6,501 nt of DNA, taken from the NCBI GenBank assembly GCA_003158755.1, contig PMLF01000256.1:8495-14995 (forward strand), read 5' to 3'. Position numbers and translations under genes: made by a program. Positions within the stretch are counted from its first letter, which is position 1. The number at the start of each line of letters is the position of its first letter. This document shows positions 1 to 6,245 of this stretch, piece by piece. Origin of the DNA: Elusimicrobiota bacterium (GTDB taxonomy: Bacteria; Elusimicrobiota; Elusimicrobia; FEN-1173). Under the pieces are notes generated by a model, which worked only from the letters and a program-made list of their open reading frames with translations, had not been told where the DNA came from and made no database searches.

Positions 1-1
1 C

Positions 2-259
2 AAGCAGTTGCGCGATCTTCGACTAAGGCAAAACATCGACCAGCGCCGGTTGGCCGAGCGGGCTGGCGTTGCGCTGAATGCGGTGAAAAATTTGGAATCC
101 GGCAAGGGCGCAACGCTCACATCGTTGGTCAAGGTCTTGCGGGCGCTGGGACGCGCGGAATGGTTTGGATCTTTGGCGCCCGAGGTTTCGATAAGCCCTT
201 TGCAGATGCTTCGGAACAAGCCCGTCCGGCGGAGGGCCGGGAGAACCCGCCGTGTATAA
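2..259 (+). CDS. hipB: HipB-like antitoxin, XRE-family HTH regulator (5' partial)
   Basis: This is the antitoxin half of a type II toxin-antitoxin pair: a small DNA-binding protein expected to bind and neutralise the HipA kinase encoded next and to repress their shared operon. The visible 85 codons start with an XRE/Cro-type helix-turn-helix: the stretch QRRLAERAGVALNAVKNLES has the typical LAxxAGV turn and the N-x-E recognition helix end. It is followed by SLVKVLRALG and then a basic tail ending RRRAGRTRRV. The SPLQML segment after the HTH resembles other HipB-like proteins. The reading frame is open to the left edge. A TTG at 8 could in principle start it, but the first HTH helix would then lack its usual N-terminal residues, so the true start most likely lies outside the window. 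The stop (257-259) overlaps the GTG start of hipA by 8 bp, indicating translational coupling. Confidence 0.85.
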   Translation, partial: KQLRDLRLRQNIDQRRLAERAGVALNAVKNLESGKGATLTSLVKVLRALGRAEWFGSLAPEVSISPLQMLRNKPVRRRAGRTRRV

Positions 260-1535
260 ACCCGTCGCGGCCATCGAGGTTCGCCTTTGGGGCAAGGTCG
301 TCGGCGCGGCGGCTCTGGACCCCAAGCTGGGATTTTACGCTTTTGAATACGCACCCGCCTTCGTTGCGTCCGGCATTGAGCCGGCCCCCCTGACCATGCC
401 GTTGTCGGCGGCGCGTGAACCTTTCGTTTTCACTGATTTGCCCGTCCCGACATTTAATCGCCTGCCGGCCATGCTGGCGGATGCCCTGCCGGATGATTTC
501 GGCAATAACCTGATCGACGCCTGGATGGCCGGGAAGGGCATCGACAAGAGAAAAATCACCCCCTTGGACCGTTTGGCCTACATGGGGAAACGGGGCATGG
601 GCGCCTTGGAATTCAAGCCGGCGCGCAGTCACGCCGCGGTGAATCACACCGCCTTGGAGATTTCAAGGCTTGTGGAAGGCGCCCGACGGGCCGTTCATGG
701 ACGGATGGATTCGGACCCGCTCGCCAAGGCGGCGCTGGCGCAAATCATTCAAGTGGGGACTTCGGCCGGGGGAATGCGGGCGAAAGCGGCCGTCGCCTGG
801 AACCCGAAGACCGGCGAAATCCGCGCGGGGCAGTTCGACGTGGACGAGGGGTTCGAGCATTGGCTGATCAAATTCGACGGAATGGGTCCCGACCGGGAGA
901 TGGGCGGGACGCAGGATTACGGACGCATCGAATACGCCTATCATTTAATGGCGGTGGAAGCGGGAATCGCCATGGAGCCCAGCCGGCTTTTGGAGGAAAA
1001 CGGCCGAGCTCACTTCATGACGCGCCGTTTCGACCGCGACGGAAACAAGAAACACCACGTTCAAACCCTCTGCGCCATGGCCCATTTGGATTACAAACAA
1101 AAAGCCACCCATGATTACAGCCAACTCTTCGAGGTGATCACGCGGCTGAACATGGGGTACGCGGATTTGGAAGAAGGATTTCGGCGGATGGCGTTCAACG
1201 CGATGGCGGCCAACTGCGACGACCACACCAAAAATGTTTCATTCCTTTTGCGCGAAGGCGGTTGCTGGCGGCTCGCCCCCGCCTACGATTTGACCCATGC
1301 CCACAACCCCGGCGGAGAATGGACCCGCCAACATTTGATGTCCGTGAACGGGAAATTCCGCGGCGTGACGCGGGCCGATCTGCTGGAAACGGCGGACCGG
1401 TTCGGAATAGGCAACGCGCCGAAACTATTTGATCGCGTCAAGGAGGCGGTTTCCGCTTGGCCGCGCTTCGCCGCGCGGGTGGGCGTGGATGAACGGGAGG
1501 CCAAGAGGATACTCTCCCATCATGGGGCGTTCTAA
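252..1535 (+). CDS. hipA: HipA-family serine/threonine kinase toxin
   Basis: This is the toxin partner of the upstream HipB-like protein. HipA kinases phosphorylate a cellular target (glutamyl-tRNA synthetase in E. coli) and cause growth arrest or persistence; the target here cannot be told. The 427 residues match the usual length (E. coli HipA 440). The N-terminal HipA_N region holds LPDDFGNNLIDAW (about 79-91). The P-loop-like motif TSAGGMRAK (170-178) has S171 and K178 with the same spacing as autophosphorylated Ser150 and Lys157 of E. coli HipA. The catalytic motif NCDDHTKN gives D323, H325 and N328, and APAYDL gives D346, again with E. coli spacing (D309, N314, D332). The enzyme therefore looks active. 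The GTG start at 252 is preceded by GGGAG at 239-243 with 8-nt spacing and overlaps the hipB stop, supporting this start. The next gene begins 37 bp downstream on the same strand. Confidence 0.93.
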   Translation: MYKPVAAIEVRLWGKVVGAAALDPKLGFYAFEYAPAFVASGIEPAPLTMPLSAAREPFVFTDLPVPTFNRLPAMLADALPDDFGNNLIDAWMAGKGIDKRKITPLDRLAYMGKRGMGALEFKPARSHAAVNHTALEISRLVEGARRAVHGRMDSDPLAKAALAQIIQVGTSAGGMRAKAAVAWNPKTGEIRAGQFDVDEGFEHWLIKFDGMGPDREMGGTQDYGRIEYAYHLMAVEAGIAMEPSRLLEENGRAHFMTRRFDRDGNKKHHVQTLCAMAHLDYKQKATHDYSQLFEVITRLNMGYADLEEGFRRMAFNAMAANCDDHTKNVSFLLREGGCWRLAPAYDLTHAHNPGGEWTRQHLMSVNGKFRGVTRADLLETADRFGIGNAPKLFDRVKEAVSAWPRFAARVGVDEREAKRILSHHGAF

Positions 1536-1556
1536 GACAAAATATGGTCCCTCATC

Positions 1557-1562
1557 GAGGAG
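1557..1562 (+). promoter_or_regulatory. Shine-Dalgarno sequence of the GT4 gene
   Basis: GAGGAG lies 10 nt before the ATG at 1573. A second purine tract, GGAAGG (1566-1571), is only 1 nt from the ATG and too close to act. The site fixes the ATG at 1573 as the start. Confidence 0.6.
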
Positions 1563-1572
1563 ATAGGAAGGC

Positions 1573-2709
1573 ATGAACGTTATCCTTGACGCGGTCCTTC
1601 TCCGGCGGCGGCTTACGGGTATCGGCCATTACATCCGGCGGCTGGCGGAGGGGCTGGAGCGCCATCCCGACGTGTCCCGCGTCCGTTACTTTTTCACGTT
1701 TCGGTTCGGGTCTTCCATTCCCGCGGCCCGGACCGACGGGAAATGGGAGCCGATGCGGAATTCGGCGAGAGAGCTGCCGTTCGTGGGACCTCTTTACGGC
1801 GCGGCACGGGGGATTTGTTTCCGGGCGCTGAGCGCTTGGGGCGGGGCCGCCGTTTATCACGAACCGAACTACCTCCTCCTTCCTTATTCCGGGCCGACGG
1901 TGGCCACGATCCACGATTTGTCCTACCTGCACTATCCCCAATACCATCCGATCGAGCGGGTTCGCCGACTTGAGCGCGGGTTGCCGCGCACGATGGCCCG
2001 GGCGGGGCATCTTGTAACGGATTCGGAATTCGTCCGGAGTGAAATCGTCAGCCGGTTCGGCGTTGCTCCGGGCCGAGTGACGGCGATCCCCCTGGGGGTG
2101 GAACCCAATTTTCATCCTCGTACGATGGAAGAATGCGGGGCGGTCCTCCGGCGTTATGGATTGGAGGGCGGCCGCTATTTGTTGTCGGTGTCGGCGCTGG
2201 AGCCGAGGAAAAACTTGGAAGGACTGGTGGACGCCTACTCTCGGCTGCCGTCGGAAATTCGAAAGCGGTTCCCCTTAGTGTTGACGGGGCCAAAAGGATG
2301 GCTGAGCGAATCCTTGGAGGAACGGGTGGCGCCCTTGGCGCGGAGCGGGGAAGTTATTCAAACTGGTTTTGTTTCCGCCGAGGACTTGCCGTTCCTCTAT
2401 TCCGCCTCGGCCGGGTTCGCTTCGCCCTCCTTCTATGAAGGGTTCGGGTTGCCCGTTTTGGAAGCCATGGCGAGCGGGACGCCGGTCATGACTTCCGACC
2501 GGGGATCCCTGCCGGAGGTGGCGGGGGACGTCGGGCTGCTCGTGGATCCGGAAGACGTGCCGGCCATGACGGCGGGCCTGGAGCGGTTGCTGACAGACGA
2601 AACGTTTCGGGAGCGGGCCCGCCGGGAAGGCCCCCGGCGCGCGGCGGGGTTCACCTGGGAGAAATGCGTGGACAGGACGGTGGGCGTTTATCGGAGGGTG
2701 ATGAAATAA
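1573..2709 (+). CDS. GT4-family glycosyltransferase
   Basis: This is a cytoplasmic or membrane-associated, GT-B-fold glycosyltransferase of family 4 that would transfer a sugar from a nucleotide-sugar donor to a growing glycan; donor and acceptor cannot be assigned. At 378 residues it has the normal length. The N-terminal acceptor domain starts with a strand and a glycine-rich loop (LTGIGHYIRRLAEGL, about 14-28), then a TIHDLSYLHYP segment (112-122) and VTDSEFVRSEI (148-158), all typical of this family. The C-terminal donor domain has LSVSALEPRKNLEGL (204-218, with the conserved K213), then the E-x7-E motif FYEGFGLPVLEAMASGTPV with E289 and E297. ATG at 1573 is preceded by GAGGAG (1557-1562) with 10-nt spacing. 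Only 37 bp separate it from hipA, but it fits functionally with the sugar-phosphate transferase at 4311, so co-transcription with hipBA may be incidental. Confidence 0.92.
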   Translation: MNVILDAVLLRRRLTGIGHYIRRLAEGLERHPDVSRVRYFFTFRFGSSIPAARTDGKWEPMRNSARELPFVGPLYGAARGICFRALSAWGGAAVYHEPNYLLLPYSGPTVATIHDLSYLHYPQYHPIERVRRLERGLPRTMARAGHLVTDSEFVRSEIVSRFGVAPGRVTAIPLGVEPNFHPRTMEECGAVLRRYGLEGGRYLLSVSALEPRKNLEGLVDAYSRLPSEIRKRFPLVLTGPKGWLSESLEERVAPLARSGEVIQTGFVSAEDLPFLYSASAGFASPSFYEGFGLPVLEAMASGTPVMTSDRGSLPEVAGDVGLLVDPEDVPAMTAGLERLLTDETFRERARREGPRRAAGFTWEKCVDRTVGVYRRVMK

Positions 2710-2715
2710 AAATAC

Positions 2716-2743
2716 GTTACCGCTTAAGGGCAATGCCGGTAAC
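2716..2743. repeat. Small stem-loop after the glycosyltransferase gene
   Basis: GTTACCG (2716-2722) and CGGTAAC (2737-2743) form a perfect 7-bp stem with a 14-nt loop, starting 7 nt after the glycosyltransferase stop codon. No T run follows on either strand, so it is not a standard intrinsic terminator, though it could stabilise the 3' end of the message. Function unknown. Confidence 0.4.
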
Positions 2744-2758
2744 TTAAGAACAGCTAAA

Positions 2759-2802
2759 GCTTACCTCTCCCTGCCCCTCCTTGCGAAGGAGGGGAGAAAA
2801 GC
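2759..2802. repeat. CCTCCTT-type hairpin repeat, copy 1
   Basis: The block opens with GCTTACCTC (2759-2767) and centres on a perfect 9-bp hairpin, CCCCTCCTT (2774-2782) and AAGGAGGGG (2786-2794), with a GCG loop, then ends AGAAAAGC. A second copy with the same opening and the same CCTCCTT-GCG-AAGGAGG core lies at 6392-6463, and an inverted partial copy at 6478-6501. Two positions in different gaps and two orientations point to a dispersed genomic repeat rather than a gene-specific signal. No U tract follows the hairpin in either direction. Confidence 0.75.
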
Positions 2803-2814
2803 ATTCCAACTGAA

Positions 2815-2903
2815 GTCATTAAGGAGCGAAGCGACGAAACAATCGCATTGTATCGTTGAAAACCGAGATTGCTTCGTCACAAAAATCGTTCCTCGCAATG
2901 ACG
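2815..2903. repeat. ERIC/MITE-like imperfect palindrome (about 88 bp)
   Basis: The ends GTCATT (2815-2820) and AATGAC (2897-2902) are inverted copies. Inside them, GACGAAACAATC (2833-2844) pairs with GATTGCTTCGTC (2867-2878) in 11 of 12 positions, and AGGAGCGA on the left matches the complement of TCGTTCCT on the right with one difference. The arms differ by small indels, so this copy is degenerate. From memory, the motif pair (GAGATTGCTTCGTC and CCTCGCAATGACG) is a common intergenic repeat in many environmental bacterial genomes, present as long hairpins of unknown origin. It has no coding capacity. Confidence 0.7.
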
Positions 2904-2958
2904 GGTGTAAGTTTTTCTCTCCGTCGGATGTTTCAGACGGCTAAAGGAACACTTTTTT

Positions 2959-4125
2959 TCAGACCAATCCTCCCAGCCACCGATCGGCGGAAATGATTCG
3001 GACGCCGTCCACCTGTTTATCCACCCCTGTCTTCCTCACCACTTGATAGACGAAGGGAATCTTCAGCCGGTCCTGAAAATATTTTAGCGGAGGGGAGAGG
3101 TTATCATCGTTCGTCTTGACTTCGACGGCGAACCACGGTATATCGTTCACCGTCACGAGGAAATCCGTCTCCCGATGAGTGGCGTCCCGAAGGAAGGTGA
3201 GGGCGGTCTTATGTCCTTCGCGGTCCCGCTGCCAATGGACGAATTTCAGGAGGTGGGACGCGACGAGGTTTTCAAACCGCGCTCCCTCGTCGGAGACTTC
3301 CGACCAGTCCCAAAGATAAAGCTTTGGTTCTTTTTTCAGAGAGCGGAAAGGCGTTCGGGTGAAGGGGGGGATCCGGAAGTGATAGTAGAACGTTTCCAAA
3401 ACGCCGAGACAGTGCGTGGCGGCGCGGTGGCTGACTTCGAGGTCTTCCCGAAGCGCGTTTACGGACAAAAGCGACCCGACGCGGGACGGCAGCATGTCGC
3501 TCAATAGCTTCATTCGGCCGATATCCAGGAGATTCTCCACGTCCCGGATGTCCTCTCGGAAAAGTCGTTCATTGCGGTCGTTGTGCCATCGGCGCAAGGA
3601 CCGTTCGTTTTGTGCGAAGAGCGGCTCGGGGAACCCTCCGAATTTTTCCAAAACATCTAAATTGTTCCCGACGGGTCCGATGGGAACCGCTTGGAAAGGT
3701 TCGGGAGGATTCTGAAGGCCCATCATCTCCGCGAGGGTGAACGGGTGAAGGCGGTAAAAATGGTAACGGCCCTGAAGCGAATCGCCGCCTTTTCTATAGA
3801 CGTCCAGCCGGGAGCTTCCCGTGACGAGGAACTTGTATTTCTCCTTCAAGACGTCGTATTCCCCTTTCAGGAACCTCTTCCATCCTTTGAACTTATGGAT
3901 TTCGTCCAAGATGAGTAGCTCCGCGCTCCCGGGCCATGTCCCCGACATCATTCGGCGTCGCTCTTCGCGGTTGTCCCAGTTGAAATACGCCGTGTCCCGG
4001 AAACGGGCCCCTACGAGGGCCCTGGCCAGGGTGGTCTTTCCCACTTGGCGGGGGCCGGCTAGGAAAACCATTTTATTCTTTAAATCCTGCGCCACGGCGT
4101 CGGTCAGGTATCGATCTTTGGTCAT
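2959..4125 (-). CDS. AAA ATPase with C-terminal DUF4143 domain
   Basis: This is a stand-alone, soluble P-loop ATPase of the AAA_14/DUF4143 type, a family very common in bacteria and archaea but without an established cellular role. At 388 residues it has family length. Walker A is GPRQVGKTT (24-32, K30), Walker B is LLILDEIHK (70-78, D74 and E75), and the sensor-like TGSSRLDV lies at 102-109, followed by GRYHFYRLHPFTLAEM (119-134). The C-terminal DUF4143 domain carries a restriction-endonuclease-like pattern: E285 (RFENLV), D321 (RETDFL), then E335-V-K337 (AVEVKTND), so a nuclease-like fold, active or relic, is possible. The ATG at 4125 has no clear Shine-Dalgarno sequence; a promoter-like sequence lies immediately upstream. 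The gene runs opposite to all its neighbours and separates two polysaccharide genes, as expected of a separately acquired accessory gene. Confidence 0.93.
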   Translation of the reverse strand: MTKDRYLTDAVAQDLKNKMVFLAGPRQVGKTTLARALVGARFRDTAYFNWDNREERRRMMSGTWPGSAELLILDEIHKFKGWKRFLKGEYDVLKEKYKFLVTGSSRLDVYRKGGDSLQGRYHFYRLHPFTLAEMMGLQNPPEPFQAVPIGPVGNNLDVLEKFGGFPEPLFAQNERSLRRWHNDRNERLFREDIRDVENLLDIGRMKLLSDMLPSRVGSLLSVNALREDLEVSHRAATHCLGVLETFYYHFRIPPFTRTPFRSLKKEPKLYLWDWSEVSDEGARFENLVASHLLKFVHWQRDREGHKTALTFLRDATHRETDFLVTVNDIPWFAVEVKTNDDNLSPPLKYFQDRLKIPFVYQVVRKTGVDKQVDGVRIISADRWLGGLV

Positions 4126-4127
4126 GG

Positions 4128-4156
4128 TTTATAGGTTACAATGTTTTTTGCTTCAA
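4128..4156 (-). promoter_or_regulatory. Possible sigma70-type promoter of the DUF4143 ATPase gene
   Basis: Read on the minus strand, TTGAAG (4156-4151; 4 of 6 to TTGACA) and TATAAA (4133-4128; 5 of 6 to TATAAT) are separated by exactly 17 nt. The -10 ends only 2 nt before the ATG. If it is used, the transcript would have essentially no leader, which agrees with the lack of a Shine-Dalgarno sequence but places the start uncomfortably at or just inside the first codons. An alternative TAACCT box lies 7 nt from the ATG. The local sequence is much more AT-rich than the genes. Confidence 0.4.
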
Positions 4157-4163
4157 AGCAAAA
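4146..4163. promoter_or_regulatory. 18-bp palindrome overlapping the ATPase promoter (possible operator)
   Basis: TTTTGCTT (4146-4153) and AAGCAAAA (4156-4163) form a perfect inverted repeat around a central CA. It covers the putative -35 box of the minus-strand ATPase gene. The size and symmetry fit a binding site for a dimeric regulator, but no regulator gene lies beside it. It could also fold as an 8-bp hairpin with a 2-nt loop, too tight to be stable in full. Confidence 0.4.
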
Positions 4164-4310
4164 TATTACATGTCATGATTTGCTCGGGGGAAAAACCATC
4201 CGACAGTGACCCGGGAATTGTGACGGCCAGTCCCACCGACTTATGGGTCACGATGAGCGCCATGACGAGGGCGGGATGGATGTCGAATTTAGTAAAATTT
4301 GCCAAGGACG

Positions 4311-5705
4311 ATGAAAAACATCCATTTTTCGAGTTCCACTAAAATCGGATTTGCTTATCGCGCGGGCCTCTTCCTGGGGGATTCCTTCTGCGTGGCGGCG
4401 GCCCTTTGGTTGGGGTTCCGGCTTCGGTTCGGGTGGCTGCTCCTCTTCGCCCGGTCCTCGAAAATGACGGAGGGGCCGGCGGGGTCCTACCTTCCTTTTC
4501 AGTTGTTCATCGCGGTTGCGCTTTTGGCGGTGTTCGTTCAATCGGGGTTCTATCGGCGGCTCCACGTCACCGCGTCGGACGAAATCTTGCGCGTTTTTCA
4601 CGGCGTGGCGAAAGGGTGGCTGGTGGTTCTGGCCGTGACCTTCCTCATCCGGGACATCTCGTTTTCCCGGCTCGCCTTCGGGTTCAGCGCATTGTTTTGC
4701 GCCGTTTTCCTGCTGGTCTTTCGGACGCTCGCCAAATTCTTGTACCGAAGCGTCGCGCTGCGGTGGCTGGAACCCCACCGGGTGCTGGTGATCGGGGATG
4801 GTCGGATGTCGGAGTCGGTGGCGCGGGTGCTCTCCCGCCATCCGGGGCTCCTCCCCGAGCGGCGGCCCGTGGCCGGTCCGGACGCCCTGCGGGAATTCCT
4901 GGGGCGGAACAAAGTCCGCGAGGTGTTCGCTAGCGCCCCCGAGCTGGACCACGTCGCTTTGATGCGCCTGGCCGAGGTGTGCGACGAGGCCGGCGTTTCC
5001 TTCAAGATCATCCCCGACATCATGGAGCTCCGCATGGGGGAAATCTTTTTCGACGACTCCCTGGGGCTTCCCAGCTTCACGATCCGACCGGCATCGCTGC
5101 GGGGGTCGACGTTTTTTTACAAGCGGTTCTTCGACATCATCCTTTCCATTGTCGTCCTCTCCTTCCTCTTCTTTCCGCTCCTGATCGTCGTTCTCCTTAT
5201 ACGGTTGGATTCTCCGGGTTCCCCTTTGTATTGGCAGAAGCGGGTGGGTTTGAAGGGACGCCATTTCCCGTTTTTCAAGTTTCGTTCCATGGTGTCGGAT
5301 GCCGACGCCCAATTGGCGGATTTGATCAAGCTCAACGACCGGTCCGGTCCCGTGTTCAAGATGAAAAACGATCCGCGGGTGACGAAGGTGGGAAAGTGGC
5401 TCCGCGCGTTGAGCATCGACGAATTTCCCCAACTCTTGAACGTTTTGCGCGGTGAGATGAGCCTGGTGGGGCCGCGGCCCCAGGTCATTTGGGAGGCGGA
5501 AAAGGCCGGCGTCCTGGGCAAGCGGAGGCTCAACGTGCTTCCCGGCATTACTGGGTTGTGGCAAGTGAGCGGGAGGGCCCAGTTATCCCACGAACAAATG
5601 ATCGAGTTGGATACGTATTACATCGAGCATTGGTCGCCGGGTTTGGATTTGACTATCCTTTTTCGAACGCTGCCTTCGATCCTTAAAGGGGAGGGGGCGT
5701 ATTAA
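4311..5705 (+). CDS. Polyprenyl glycosylphosphotransferase (initiating sugar-1-phosphate transferase)
   Basis: This is an inner-membrane enzyme that moves a sugar-1-phosphate from a UDP-sugar to undecaprenyl phosphate, the first step of exopolysaccharide, capsule or O-antigen assembly (WcaJ/WbaP-like). In its 464 residues I see four hydrophobic N-terminal segments (about 14-40, 60-80, 98-114, 122-137), a Rossmann-like CoA_binding_3 region starting VLVIGDGRMSESVARVL (about 158-174), a hydrophobic hairpin helix at 272-297 with P289, and the C-terminal bacterial sugar transferase domain: YWQKRVGLKG, FFKFRSM, SIDEFPQLLNVLRGEMSLVG with the D370-E371 catalytic pair, and LPGITGLWQVSGR. The Rossmann-like part seems about 18-20 residues short. 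ATG at 4311 was chosen because AAGGA (4304-4308) precedes it, although the spacing is short; a TTG at 4299 lacks any such site. The sugar specificity is not evident. It runs directly into the gmhB-like gene. Confidence 0.94.
   Translation: MKNIHFSSSTKIGFAYRAGLFLGDSFCVAAALWLGFRLRFGWLLLFARSSKMTEGPAGSYLPFQLFIAVALLAVFVQSGFYRRLHVTASDEILRVFHGVAKGWLVVLAVTFLIRDISFSRLAFGFSALFCAVFLLVFRTLAKFLYRSVALRWLEPHRVLVIGDGRMSESVARVLSRHPGLLPERRPVAGPDALREFLGRNKVREVFASAPELDHVALMRLAEVCDEAGVSFKIIPDIMELRMGEIFFDDSLGLPSFTIRPASLRGSTFFYKRFFDIILSIVVLSFLFFPLLIVVLLIRLDSPGSPLYWQKRVGLKGRHFPFFKFRSMVSDADAQLADLIKLNDRSGPVFKMKNDPRVTKVGKWLRALSIDEFPQLLNVLRGEMSLVGPRPQVIWEAEKAGVLGKRRLNVLPGITGLWQVSGRAQLSHEQMIELDTYYIEHWSPGLDLTILFRTLPSILKGEGAY
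5690..5694 (+). promoter_or_regulatory. Shine-Dalgarno sequence pointing to an ATT start at 5701
   Basis: GGAGG (5690-5694), within the end of the sugar transferase gene, is 6 nt from ATT at 5701 but 21 nt from the GTG at 5716. The spacing suits the ATT. The ATT codon shares its last base with the TAA stop (5703-5705) of the upstream gene, an arrangement like an ATGA overlap. Confidence 0.45.
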
Positions 5706-5715
5706 TTCTCCGGCG

Positions 5716-6243
5716 GTGTTTTTGGACCGGGACGGGACCTTGAACGTCGAGAAGGGCTATGTCCATTCGCCCGAGGAATGGGAGTGGATTCCGGGGGCGG
5801 TGGAAGCCCTCCGGCGGTTCAATCGGCGGGGGTTCAAGATCGTCGTCCTCTCGAACCAATCCGGGATCGCGCGGGGGTATTTCGGCGCCGCCGACGTCGA
5901 GCGCCTGCACGCTTGGGTGGTTGACGAGTTGGCCCGGCGGGATGCGAAAGTGGACGCTTTTTATTTTTGTCCCCACGGGCCCGGCGACGGGTGCGAATGC
6001 CGGAAGCCCAAACCGGGGATGCTCCTTCGGGCGGCCCGGGATCTGGGGCTGGACCTGTCGCGGTCGTGGATGATCGGGGACCACGCGTCCGACGTGGGGG
6101 CGGCTCGGGCGGCGGGGGTGAAACCCTTGTTCGTGCTGACGGGGCACGGGGCGGAGGAGCGGCCCCGACTGCCGGAGGGGACCGTTGTCATGGCAGATAT
6201 TTCGGAGGCGTGCGAACGGATTGAGAAAGATTTAATTTATTGA
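5716..6243 (+). CDS. gmhB: D-glycero-D-manno-heptose-1,7-bisphosphate 7-phosphatase (HAD family)
   Basis: This is a cytoplasmic HAD phosphatase that removes the 7-phosphate of heptose 1,7-bisphosphate on the way to ADP- or GDP-heptose, used in LPS core, capsule or S-layer glycans. Numbered from GTG, motif I is DRDGTLN (nucleophile D4, acid D6), motif II is LSNQSGIARG (45-54), a zinc-binding loop CPHGPGDGCECRKPKPGM gives C85, H87, C93 and C95 with K97 and K99, and motif IV is MIGDHASDVGAARAAG (D122, D126). The Cys/His loop is shorter than in E. coli GmhB but of a common compact form; a HisB-type histidinol-phosphatase is the less likely alternative. GTG at 5716 is the only standard start in frame after a stop at 5650, but it leaves only three residues before the nucleophile. 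An ATT at 5701 would give MNSPAVFLDRD and a better ribosome site. The gene is coupled to the sugar transferase. Confidence 0.9.
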   Translation: MFLDRDGTLNVEKGYVHSPEEWEWIPGAVEALRRFNRRGFKIVVLSNQSGIARGYFGAADVERLHAWVVDELARRDAKVDAFYFCPHGPGDGCECRKPKPGMLLRAARDLGLDLSRSWMIGDHASDVGAARAAGVKPLFVLTGHGAEERPRLPEGTVVMADISEACERIEKDLIY

Positions 6244-6245
6244 AC

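Noticed and set aside
129..647. 172-codon open frame on the minus strand across the hipB-hipA junction
   Set aside because: It is antisense to two well-supported genes and has no recognisable motifs.
2774..2794. Strong hairpin considered as an intrinsic terminator for the glycosyltransferase gene
   Set aside because: No T run follows on either strand, and the same hairpin recurs as a dispersed repeat in the other gap.
2921..2959. CCGTC/GACGG hairpin followed by seven Ts considered as a plus-strand terminator
   Set aside because: The stem is only 5 bp with a 10-nt loop, and the T run begins 13 nt after it, so the geometry is wrong.
4293..4298. TAAAAT considered as a -10 box for the sugar transferase gene
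   Set aside because: No -35-like sequence lies 16-18 nt upstream, and the transcript would start at the ribosome site itself.
4253..4342. Possible 29-codon leader peptide just before the sugar transferase, ending inside it
   Set aside because: It has no Shine-Dalgarno sequence and no leader-like codon pattern, and its open frame continues from a shadow frame upstream.
4248..5564. 438-codon open frame on the minus strand
   Set aside because: It lies wholly opposite the sugar transferase gene, is rich in Pro, His, Arg and Glu with no recognisable domain, and is explained by the GC-rich codon use of the real gene.
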